From contig CALAWF010000002.1 in the NCBI GenBank assembly GCA_937894665.1, forward strand, positions 1-10,047: a stretch of DNA of 10,047 nt, given 5' to 3'. Source of the DNA: an uncultured bacterium. Its GTDB lineage: Bacteria; Cyanobacteriota; Vampirovibrionia; Gastranaerophilales; Gastranaerophilaceae. Of this stretch, positions 1 through 6,883 are shown piece by piece. The position numbers were made by a program, and so were the translations under genes. The first letter of the stretch is position 1; every line of letters begins with the position of its first letter. The notes beneath the pieces are model-generated. The model worked only from the letters and a program-made list of their open reading frames with translations. It had not been told where the DNA came from and ran no database searches.

Positions 1-312
1 AGTATCTGTATCAGTATCAGTATCAGTGTCAGTATCTGTATCTGTATCAGTATCTGTATCAGTGTCAGTATCAGTGTCAGTGTCAGTGTCAGTGTCAGTG
101 TCAGTATCAGTATCAGTATCTGTGTCAGTATCAGTGTCAGTATCTGTATCTGTATCAGTGTCAGTATCAGTATCAGTGTCAGTATCAGTATCAGTATCAG
201 TATCAGTGTCAGTATCAGTGTCAGTGTCAGTGTCAGTGTCAGTATCAGTATCAGTATCAGTATCAGTATCTGTATCTGTATCAGTATCAGTATCAGTATC
301 TGTGTCTGTGTC
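1..312 (-). repeat. Asp-Thr dipeptide tract, hexanucleotide repeat inside the adhesin gene
   Basis: From 312 down to 1 every codon on the minus strand alternates Asp and Thr, giving 52 perfect Asp-Thr pairs (residues 1170-1273), and the tract continues beyond the edge. At DNA level the unit is 6 bases in four synonymous versions (GAT or GAC followed by ACT or ACA), so the peptide is perfect while the DNA is not. Runs of identical units, such as repeated GACACT around 70-110 and 215-240, suggest recent block duplication. The unit is two codons, so gain or loss changes length without a frameshift. By analogy with the Ser-Asp stalks of staphylococcal Clf/Sdr adhesins, it could be an extended acidic spacer. 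Thr glycosylation or cation binding is possible but not shown. Confidence 0.95.
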
Positions 313-3300
313 TGGAACTAATGGGGTATCATCTTCATCGTAGTAGTTTCTTTCTGTTTCTGTTCTTCCGATACCTTCAACATCATCAGGTCTTACAGAA
401 TGACCCATTGGGTCGCCATCAACACCTATCATTTTATTTGTTGAGTCATCCGGCTTTTTAGAATATCCATCTTTACCAAAGTGTACATAAACTCCGTTAG
501 CATAGATATTATCTGCTGTGATGTCCATTTTCCCGTTATCAAGAACTGCATTTGTTACTCTTACGGTTGAATCAGCCCATGCTTCATGTCCTCCGTCAAC
601 AAGTTCTTCTGTAGGTCTGATATTGTGGTTAATATCAAGAGCTTTAAGAATTACATTGTTTGGAAGAATTTCTGATTTATAATCGTCTTTATCATAGCCT
701 TTGTCGAACGCATAACCATCATGATGAGGTCCAAAATAATCTTCTCCGTTGATGATTGCTGGGTCTTCAATATGACCTAAGTTTGTTATTGTAAGGTTTT
801 TACCTCTTGTAATAACAGTCATATCGCCTTCAGCCGTAATGTTATCGATAGTTGTATTACCTGCAAGTTCAAGGTATAAGTCGCCTTCTCTTGCAATCAT
901 TGTGCAAATTGCGTTTTTGATAACTTCACCATCTCTGCCATATTCGTTAAAGCTATTTTCTTTCAAGTAAATATTTTCGTTAGCCAATCCATCCATTTTG
1001 TAGTGGTCTGCATCTGTTTGGATGAATGTAACTTTGTTATCCTTAGTACCAATACTGCCGTTTGAAATTAATGAAATTCCTTTACCCTCAATATTAGTTT
1101 CATTTTCTTTTGTGCTAGCGTTAATCATATTATATCTTTTACCGCTTGCTTTGCCGGTTGTAATATGATCTAAATCATCCACTGTTAAGATAACTTTACC
1201 GTCAGCTTTAATTTTATCGATATTCATATCAGAATCGATTGCTGCATAGTTAATTACTAAATCATCCGGTTTGTTTGCTTTATTTGTGGTTGTTGCAGTA
1301 ACTTTACCTTTGATATTTCCATTAATTGATTTTGTAAAATCTCTTGAACCATCGGCTTTAGGTCCAATACCTGTACAACCGGTTCCTTGGCATGCTTTTT
1401 GTTGAACATCAAGACCAATTGTTCCGTCTGTAACATTCATATTCAAGTCGCCACCTGCATTCAATAAAGTTTTTACAACTCCATAGTTTAGTAAACTTCC
1501 ATTATCAATTGCAATATTAATATTGTTTCCTGCAGTAACATAGTTATTGTTGTCTGTTTTATCACCAATTATAACATTACTATTTTTGTTATCGATGTTT
1601 ACATTTTTCTTTGCATTTGCCAAGCCTTTAACGTTAACGCCACCTTTGCCAGAGTTTGTAATATTAATATCGTCTGTTGAGTTAACTCTGCCTGAGCTAT
1701 TTAAATCTAATGCACCGTTTTTATTGATTAAGTTAACATTATTATTTGTACCGGAAACTTTTCCATTGATTTCAAATGTTTTTCCTTCATTTGTCATTGT
1801 TAATTCTGAAGTGTTAGAAGAAACATTTCCGTCAACTTTCAAAACTCCTGCAGTATTTGTGATGGTTGTTGTATTTTTGTCTTTGAAAGCGGATTTATCA
1901 GAATCTGTAGTAGCAGAGTTATCATTATTAACGGTTCCTGCAATGTTCATTCCGCCTTCACCATTGTTTGTAATATCCAAACTTCCAGAAGTCGTTACTT
2001 TGCCGGTTTTACCAATGTTTAATGTATTACCATCATTTAAAATAGTTGTTTTATTGGTTAGATTTTTTCCGCCATCATTTGTTACTGTTCCATTGATGTC
2101 TAAGTTTCCTGCATTGTTAGTAATTGACAAGTTAGAATTTTCGGCATTAACTTTTCCGCTATTTTCAATAACAAATCCGCCATCTCCATTATTAATCATA
2201 TTAATAGAGCCGAATTCTTTTTCCTCATCTGTCAATTTATTAGTTACTGTTCCTGAGATGTTAAATTGATGTCCATCATTTGTAAATGTTGAATCTCCGC
2301 CATTTACGAATGTTCCACCAATCGTTAAATCTCCGGTTTTATTTGTAACGGTTGCAGTTTTGTTATTTGTAGCTGAACCTGATATATTCAAGCCTCCTGC
2401 ACCTGTATTTAACATTGCAAGATTGTTTGATGAAATAGAACCGTTGTTTTTAATGTTTAAACCAGCTTTACCGTGGTTAGTGTATGTTGCATCTCCTCCT
2501 GTTGTAACAGAGCCTGAAACATTTAAACCACCTTGACCGTGTTCAGTATTAAGAAATTCTGCATTCCCAGTTGTATTGAATTTCCCAGAAATATTTAAAG
2601 CTCCGGTATTATCAAGTTTTGAATCTGCAATATCGTATCCTACATCATCTGCAAGATAGCCGTTTTGAACTTTTGCATCTCCATCGTGATTTACCGTTCC
2701 TGTAATATTTAAACCTTGTCCACCTTTATTTCTTATGAACAAGTTTCCTTTAGTATCAATGTTTCCGGAAATTGTTAAACCTGAATTTTCTGCATTTGAT
2801 TTGATTTCATCTTCACTTGAAAATGCTGCAAATGGGCTGTTGAATATTTGAGTTGTACCGTTGTTTTTAACATTCCCAGAAATATCCATAGAACCTTTGT
2901 TATTATCAAATTGAACTAATCCTTTAGCATTTGCAATATTACCAGAAATAACAGTTCCGTTTTTACCGTAGTTATTGATTTCAATTCCACTGTAATTTGC
3001 ATTTGCGGCACCTTTTCCATATTCGTAATTGCCACCTGTTGCATAATTAACAACATCACCGGCAATATTTACCCCTGTATTTGAAGTAATTTTGATTTGA
3101 CCGGTAGCATCGCTGATGAAAGCATTTCCTGTTGATAAATTGCTTGTATTAACTAAGTTATTAAATAAAGCATTTGCTTGAGATTCACTTGTAAGTGCCA
3201 ACATTTGATTTTCGTTAACACCACCAATAATGCCTGCTCCTTTGGCAATATTTACTTGACCTCCAATAATATCAACATTCCCTGCTGATATTACTTTACC

Positions 3301-3819
3301 GTTGATGGTAACCGGAGCTCCGCCATTAGCTGACGTGCTGGTTGCGGCATTTAAAGTTTCTGTTGTTTGTTTATTTTTTAAAACGTCATAATTGCCTTGA
3401 GTTGGCGTATAAACACCTAAAGAACCAACGTTAAGAACGCCTGATGCTCCTACAACCATTCCGTTTGGTGAAATGAATATGGCCTTACCATTATAGAACC
3501 CATTATTTCTCATTGTATTAACCAAACCGTTGATGTTAATTTGGTTATCAACCATGTTTACAAAAGTTTCAATGTCAGTTGCACCATATTTATAGATTAA
3601 GTTTGCAATATCACCTTTTGATAAGTTAAAGTTTTCATAGTGTCTAAACCCAACATCGCCATTTGCCTTTGTTGGGTTAATATTATAAACTCCATTATTT
3701 CCAGTAACCCCTGAGATGTCGCTGGCAACAACAGATAATAGCATTGATTGTTGTGCAATAAATAGAGCCGTTAGAGCCGAAGCTACAATTCGTTTACTAC
3801 GTTTTCTGCTATTTTTCAT
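1..3819 (-). CDS. Giant filamentous-haemagglutinin-like adhesin, 3' end cut by window edge
   Basis: I read the minus strand codon by codon from the ATG at 3819 and found no stop through position 1, giving 1273 residues with the C-terminus beyond the edge. Residues 1-32 form a long signal peptide: a basic stretch (KNSRKRSKR), a hydrophobic core and a likely cut after VVA32. Residues about 35-140 resemble the two-partner-secretion / haemagglutination-activity domain, including NQININGLVN and the conserved-type stretch ISPNGMVVGASGVLNVGSL (about 117-135). Residues about 290-755 are degenerate repeats of about 20-30 residues with the pattern 'G-hydrophobic-N-I-S/N-G-x-V', expected to form a right-handed beta-helix. 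Residues about 755-1169 are non-repetitive and contain a CQGTGC pair (C810, C815). From residue 1170 there is only Asp-Thr. AAAGGA at 3827-3832, 7 bases upstream, supports the start. The family resemblance is to large secreted adhesins, including those annotated as leukotoxin LktA-like filamentous adhesins. Adhesion is inferred, and the target is unknown. No TpsB transporter is visible nearby. Confidence 0.88.
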   Translation of the reverse strand, partial: MKNSRKRSKRIVASALTALFIAQQSMLLSVVASDISGVTGNNGVYNINPTKANGDVGFRHYENFNLSKGDIANLIYKYGATDIETFVNMVDNQININGLVNTMRNNGFYNGKAIFISPNGMVVGASGVLNVGSLGVYTPTQGNYDVLKNKQTTETLNAATSTSANGGAPVTINGKVISAGNVDIIGGQVNIAKGAGIIGGVNENQMLALTSESQANALFNNLVNTSNLSTGNAFISDATGQIKITSNTGVNIAGDVVNYATGGNYEYGKGAANANYSGIEINNYGKNGTVISGNIANAKGLVQFDNNKGSMDISGNVKNNGTTQIFNSPFAAFSSEDEIKSNAENSGLTISGNIDTKGNLFIRNKGGQGLNITGTVNHDGDAKVQNGYLADDVGYDIADSKLDNTGALNISGKFNTTGNAEFLNTEHGQGGLNVSGSVTTGGDATYTNHGKAGLNIKNNGSISSNNLAMLNTGAGGLNISGSATNNKTATVTNKTGDLTIGGTFVNGGDSTFTNDGHQFNISGTVTNKLTDEEKEFGSINMINNGDGGFVIENSGKVNAENSNLSITNNAGNLDINGTVTNDGGKNLTNKTTILNDGNTLNIGKTGKVTTSGSLDITNNGEGGMNIAGTVNNDNSATTDSDKSAFKDKNTTTITNTAGVLKVDGNVSSNTSELTMTNEGKTFEINGKVSGTNNNVNLINKNGALDLNSSGRVNSTDDINITNSGKGGVNVKGLANAKKNVNIDNKNSNVIIGDKTDNNNYVTAGNNINIAIDNGSLLNYGVVKTLLNAGGDLNMNVTDGTIGLDVQQKACQGTGCTGIGPKADGSRDFTKSINGNIKGKVTATTTNKANKPDDLVINYAAIDSDMNIDKIKADGKVILTVDDLDHITTGKASGKRYNMINASTKENETNIEGKGISLISNGSIGTKDNKVTFIQTDADHYKMDGLANENIYLKENSFNEYGRDGEVIKNAICTMIAREGDLYLELAGNTTIDNITAEGDMTVITRGKNLTITNLGHIEDPAIINGEDYFGPHHDGYAFDKGYDKDDYKSEILPNNVILKALDINHNIRPTEELVDGGHEAWADSTVRVTNAVLDNGKMDITADNIYANGVYVHFGKDGYSKKPDDSTNKMIGVDGDPMGHSVRPDDVEGIGRTETERNYYDEDDTPLVPDTDTDTDTDTDTDTDTDTDTDTDTDTDTDTDTDTDTDTDTDTDTDTDTDTDTDTDTDTDTDTDTDTDTDTDTDTDTDTDTDTDTDTDTDTDTDTDTDTDTDTDT
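1555..2950 (-). repeat. About 18 degenerate beta-helix repeats of the adhesin
   Basis: This stretch encodes residues of about 290-755, built from imperfect units of usually 20-30 residues. Typical unit starts are GLNITGTVNHDGDA, GLNVSGSVTTGGDA, GLNISGSATNNKTA, GMNIAGTVNNDNSA and TFEINGKVSGTNNN. Each combines a hydrophobic-N-I-x-G turn, a short 'V-x-N/T-x-G' turn and an alternating strand ending in a 'TNxG' type turn. This Asn/Gly/Thr-rich rhythm is what right-handed parallel beta-helices of FHA-type exoproteins look like. I counted about 18-19 units by eye. The boundaries are approximate and DNA identity between units is low, so these are old protein repeats rather than recent tandem duplications. 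Confidence 0.75.
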
Positions 3820-4021
3820 GTGAATATCCTTTCAAATTATATAATTAGATAGTTTAAATAATCGGTCTAGTTAAATATATTCTAGCAAGTACATGGAAAA
3901 ATAGTGTTGAATATTACTTTTCTTTAAGCCCATGCTTCACATGCTATAAATAACTATTACTTTATTAATAACGATTCTAAATATATAAAATTGCTAGGTA
4001 TTCGTCTTTTGTAAAGTTATA
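3820..4021 (-). promoter_or_regulatory. 202-base leader/promoter region upstream of the adhesin gene
   Basis: This gap lies between the stop of the flippase gene and the adhesin start, and both genes read leftward. It is strongly AT-rich and holds no convincing open frame. I found no strong hairpin plus T-run that would terminate the upstream operon, so some read-through into the adhesin gene is possible. A TATAAT hexamer occurs on the minus strand at 3841-3836, but a start from it would fall inside the ribosome binding site and no good -35 accompanies it. A short direct repeat, CATGC-TTCA-CATGC (plus strand 3931-3944), is the only other organised element seen. The length compared with other gaps here suggests that the adhesin has its own promoter, which I cannot place. 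Confidence 0.4.
3827..3832 (-). promoter_or_regulatory. Ribosome binding site of the adhesin gene
   Basis: The minus strand reads AAAGGA followed by 7 bases and the ATG at 3819. It supports this start, which places a complete signal peptide at the N-terminus. No competing ATG with a better site lies close upstream. Confidence 0.75.
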
Positions 4022-5476
4022 TTAATCAGAATTTTTTACAAGCGTTTTATGTGCTATTACGTATCCTGCGTAAAATATTACAAGGCATAATAACATTTGC
4101 CAGCTTCCTGGAATAAATAATAAGTATTTCTTAAATATATACAATAATATTCCTGTTGGAATTGCTGAAATTATTATTCTAAATATTGTATTTTTAGGCA
4201 AATTTAATTTTAATTCCGGTAGAACAATAATTAAACTTAACAGTAAGTACAAGAAATTAGCAGAAAGTGTTGCTATTCCTACACCAACTAATCCCATCTT
4301 CGGAATTAAAACAACATTAAGAATAACACCGATAATTCCAGATATTAGTTTGATTATAAATTCAATGTGAGTTTTATTTGCAAGGTGATATTGCAATGTT
4401 GTGTAGTCTGTCATTGCCAAGAAAAATACACCAAATGAAAAATATGGAACAAGGATGCTTGCTTCATAGAATTTTGCATTTGTAAACATATGAGTATAAT
4501 CAACACTATAAAGGCTAATTATAGATATTACTGGCAAAGCAACTAGAATGTAATATCCTAAGAATTTTGAAATAATTGGTCTTACATCTATTTTTGCTTC
4601 ATATAAGTTAATAATTCTCGGTATTGCAGCAACTGTAATCATTGCAAATAGTGTCATTAAGATTGGTAAAGTAAGTCCATATCCAACCCCTACAAGTGCA
4701 GCTTTTGAAAATCCGCTGATACCATTCATAATAAATTTATTACTTTGGGTTATAATCCACGCACTAAGTGATGTTGCTGCAATTGGAATTCCGTATTTAA
4801 TAATTGGTACAATAAATTTCCATTCGATTTTTTGGAATTTAAAAACCTTGAGAATTTCACTCTGATAAAGCAATAATATATCTATTAGTGATATTGAAAC
4901 ACCCATTGCTAATAAAATTGACGCTGCTCCAAGGTTGAAGAATTTTGCAAAGAATACTGCAAGAAAGATTGTTGCAAATTGATTTAAGATTGTTGTTAAA
5001 GTATAAGATACTGATTTTAATTGAGCTCTTAGTAATTGAGACAACAATGCTCTTATTGCAACAGGAATGATAAGGAATAGTACCGCAAGAAAATATTTGA
5101 ACGGAACATGGAAAAAGCTATATAAACTATCTTTAAAGATAAAAGATATTGCAAACATTAAAACCATATTTAATGTTAGTATTGCAACTAATGTTGTTAA
5201 ATATTTTGGCAAATCTTCCATTAATTGGTGATGACGGAAGAATCTTAATCCTGATAAGCCAACCCAATCTGAAAATAGTATGCACAGGAATGATAGCATT
5301 GCAATTGATATTGTGTATAATCCATATTGCTCTGTTGAAAATAGGCAGGTATAAATTGGTACCGTAATAACGTTACCTAACATTCCGCATAATTTTGACG
5401 GTGCATACTTAAGCATGTCTGTAAATATGCCTTTAACTTCTTTTGTTTCAAGTTCTTTGTTTTCTATATATTCCAT
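4022..5476 (-). CDS. Oligosaccharide flippase family protein (Wzx/MOP superfamily)
   Basis: This is a 484-residue, highly hydrophobic protein with about 14 predicted membrane helices, the normal size and topology for polysaccharide-lipid flippases of the MOP (MATE/Wzx/MurJ) superfamily. The N-terminal helix region reads KYAPSKLCGMLGNVITVPIY, followed by FSTEQYGLYTIS. The 'YGLYTI' turn after the first helix is typical of Wzx-like proteins, and basic or amphipathic loops such as GLRFFRHHQL separate later helices. Such proteins move undecaprenyl-linked glycans across the inner membrane, and the glycan here is unknown. The start is supported by AAGAGG at 5481-5486, which overlaps the stop of rimO. 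The genes are 8 bases apart and almost certainly co-transcribed. No glycosyltransferase or polymerase genes are in the window, so it is an orphan flippase here. MurJ is less likely from the sequence style, but substrate assignment is not possible. Confidence 0.82.
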   Translation of the reverse strand: MEYIENKELETKEVKGIFTDMLKYAPSKLCGMLGNVITVPIYTCLFSTEQYGLYTISIAMLSFLCILFSDWVGLSGLRFFRHHQLMEDLPKYLTTLVAILTLNMVLMFAISFIFKDSLYSFFHVPFKYFLAVLFLIIPVAIRALLSQLLRAQLKSVSYTLTTILNQFATIFLAVFFAKFFNLGAASILLAMGVSISLIDILLLYQSEILKVFKFQKIEWKFIVPIIKYGIPIAATSLSAWIITQSNKFIMNGISGFSKAALVGVGYGLTLPILMTLFAMITVAAIPRIINLYEAKIDVRPIISKFLGYYILVALPVISIISLYSVDYTHMFTNAKFYEASILVPYFSFGVFFLAMTDYTTLQYHLANKTHIEFIIKLISGIIGVILNVVLIPKMGLVGVGIATLSANFLYLLLSLIIVLPELKLNLPKNTIFRIIISAIPTGILLYIFKKYLLFIPGSWQMLLCLVIFYAGYVIAHKTLVKNSD

Positions 5477-5480
5477 ATTT

Positions 5481-5486
5481 CCTCTT
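5481..5486 (-). promoter_or_regulatory. Ribosome binding site of the flippase, overlapping the rimO stop
   Basis: The minus strand reads AAGAGG, then 4 bases, then ATG at 5476. Two of its bases belong to the TAA stop of rimO (5487-5485), an arrangement that favours translational coupling of the two genes. Confidence 0.75.
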
Positions 5487-6795
5487 AATCCTCTATAATT
5501 TCTCCGAATAAATCATATTCATCCACTCTGGTTATTTTAACGGATTCAATATCTCCGGGGATGACTTCTTGCGAGCTTGTTGCATATACAAGTCCATCAA
5601 TTTCAGGAGCATCATGTTCTGATCTCATAATTATAACTCCATCATCCGTGTATCCCTCTACGATACATTTTATGGTCTTACCTATATATTTTTCGTTATT
5701 TTCTAATGAAATTTGTTGTTGTAATTCCATTAGTTTATTTCGTCTTTCTTTTTTTACTTTTTCGCTAAGATGCCCTTCTAGCATGTCAGAATAGGTTCCT
5801 TCTTCTCTTGAATATTCAAATGCACCCATTCTATCAAACTTAACATCTTTAACAAAATTATATAAATGATTAAATTCTTCTTCTGTTTCTCCTGGGTAAC
5901 CTACAATTAGTGAGGTTCTAACAGAAACATTAGGAATTCTATCTCTTATCTTTTGAACAAGTTCTTTATAATCCATTACTGGGCGTTTCATTCTCTTTAG
6001 CATTTCAGGATGAGAATGTTGTAGTGGTATATCTACATATTTTACTACCTTATCTAAATTTGCGATAGCATCAATAAGTTCATCTGTCATTTGTGTTGGG
6101 TAAGCATACATAATTCTTATCCATGACAAGTTTTCAATTTTATTTAATTCTTGCAGTAATTGCGGAAGAGCTTGTTTTCCGTATAAATCAATTCCATAAG
6201 AAGATGTATCTTGTGCAATTAGAATAATTTCTGTTACGCCCTTATCAACAAGAGCTTTTGCTTCTTTAACAATATTTTCTATTGGTCTTGAGATATACTT
6301 TCCTCTTAATTTTGGAATAATGCAGTATCCGCAACTATAGTTACATCCTTCCCCAATTTTGAGGTAAGAACTTGCCCCCATTGTTATTTGTTGCCTTGGA
6401 ATATCTTCTGGGTAGTGATATTCAGGGGTTTCATCTATAATACTTTCATATTCCTGACCTTTAGCAATGTCATCAACAATTTTTACAACATCTTTTAAGT
6501 TTGATGTACCTATCATTCCTGACAATTCCGGAATTGCTTCTTTTAAATCTTTATCGTGTTTTTGAGATAGGCAACCGGTAACTATTACTTTTTTACCTTC
6601 CTCAATCATTTGGAGAATGCTTTGAACAGATTCTTTTTCCGCATCATGTATAAAAGAACATGTGTTAACGATAACTATATCTGCTTCATTTTCATCCAGT
6701 GTTATTTCATATCCTTTTTTATCTAATAGACCTAGCATAAGTTCAGCATCTACTAGATTTTTTGCACATCCATGGTTTATTAATGCTATTTTCAT
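5485..6795 (-). CDS. rimO: Ribosomal protein S12 methylthiotransferase RimO
   Basis: This radical-SAM enzyme adds a methylthio group to the conserved Asp of ribosomal protein S12 (Asp88 in E. coli numbering) in the cytoplasm. The protein has 436 residues, normal for RimO. The N-terminal UPF0004 domain binds the auxiliary [4Fe-4S] cluster through C10 (NHGCAKN), C46 (VNTCSF) and C75 (TGCLSQ). The radical-SAM motif CxxxCxxC is C151, C155, C158 in GEGCNYSCGYCIIPKLRGKY, and a C-terminal TRAM domain spans about 372-436. 'NHGCAKNLVDAELM' and 'IPKLRGKY' favour RimO over the tRNA enzyme MiaB. An ATG nine codons further upstream (6822) is in frame, but the ATG at 6795 gives the family-typical N-terminus MKIALINHGC and has AAAGAGG 5 bases upstream. 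It is the first gene of an operon with the flippase and divergent from the U32 gene. Confidence 0.95.
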   Translation of the reverse strand: MKIALINHGCAKNLVDAELMLGLLDKKGYEITLDENEADIVIVNTCSFIHDAEKESVQSILQMIEEGKKVIVTGCLSQKHDKDLKEAIPELSGMIGTSNLKDVVKIVDDIAKGQEYESIIDETPEYHYPEDIPRQQITMGASSYLKIGEGCNYSCGYCIIPKLRGKYISRPIENIVKEAKALVDKGVTEIILIAQDTSSYGIDLYGKQALPQLLQELNKIENLSWIRIMYAYPTQMTDELIDAIANLDKVVKYVDIPLQHSHPEMLKRMKRPVMDYKELVQKIRDRIPNVSVRTSLIVGYPGETEEEFNHLYNFVKDVKFDRMGAFEYSREEGTYSDMLEGHLSEKVKKERRNKLMELQQQISLENNEKYIGKTIKCIVEGYTDDGVIIMRSEHDAPEIDGLVYATSSQEVIPGDIESVKITRVDEYDLFGEIIED

Positions 6796-6800
6796 ATATA

Positions 6801-6807
6801 CCTCTTT
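6801..6807 (-). promoter_or_regulatory. Ribosome binding site that decides the rimO start
   Basis: The minus strand reads AAAGAGG, then 5 bases, then ATG at 6795. It lies inside the nine-codon N-terminal extension that a start at 6822 would give, so the shorter protein is preferred. Confidence 0.75.
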
Positions 6808-6812
6808 ATAAA

Positions 6813-6821
6813 ATTTTATCA
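6813..6821 (-). promoter_or_regulatory. Candidate extended -10 promoter element for rimO
   Basis: The minus strand reads TGATAAAAT, which matches the extended -10 form TGnTAnnnT. Transcription would start about 7 bases further on, just upstream of the AAAGAGG site, giving a very short leader. No clear -35 is present, which an extended -10 can tolerate. The region is AT-rich, so chance matches are frequent. Confidence 0.4.
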
Positions 6822-6871
6822 TTAATTGTAAAATATATTCTAAATATTACAATTTATTGATAATTTTATAG

Positions 6872-6877
6872 TAAAAT
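6872..6877 (+). promoter_or_regulatory. Candidate -10 box for the U32 gene, placing +1 at its ATG
   Basis: TAAAAT ends 6 bases before the ATG at 6884, the usual distance from a -10 box to the transcription start. No Shine-Dalgarno-like sequence occurs in the bases before this ATG, unlike the other four complete genes. The two facts together suggest a leaderless mRNA. There is no good -35, and AT richness makes the box weak evidence alone. Confidence 0.35.
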
Positions 6878-6883
6878 ATAGCT

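Noticed and set aside
1..312. CRISPR array or intergenic satellite
   Set aside because: There are no unique spacers, the unit is 6 bases and strictly in frame with an open coding sequence, so it is a coding repeat.
1..312. Phase-variation switch by slipped-strand repeat
   Set aside because: A 6-base unit keeps the frame on gain or loss, so it changes length, not on/off state.
26..343. Plus-strand frame encoding Ser-Val repeats
   Set aside because: It is the complement of the Asp-Thr repeat of the minus-strand adhesin; the repeat keeps several frames open automatically. The minus frame continues for 1273 codons with a start and a signal peptide.
1547..2269. Plus-strand 240-codon hydrophobic frame
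   Set aside because: It lies wholly antisense to the beta-helix repeats of the adhesin, and its Leu/Val/Phe/Pro-rich protein is an artefact of the opposite-strand Asn/Gly/Thr codons.
3836..3841. Perfect TATAAT on the minus strand as the adhesin promoter
   Set aside because: Transcription would begin inside the ribosome binding site at 3827-3832, and no suitable -35 is present; such hexamers are common in DNA this AT-rich.
3882..3997. Inverted repeat CTAGCAA / TTGCTAG across the adhesin leader
   Set aside because: Only 7 bases with about 100 bases between the arms; easily due to chance and not followed by a T-run.
5149..5794. Two short plus-strand frames (5149-5367 and 5561-5794)
   Set aside because: They are antisense to the flippase and rimO, have no ribosome binding site and show no recognisable protein.
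6820..6822. rimO start at the upstream ATG (6822)
   Set aside because: It would add nine residues not typical of RimO, and the ribosome binding site at 6801-6807 fits the ATG at 6795.
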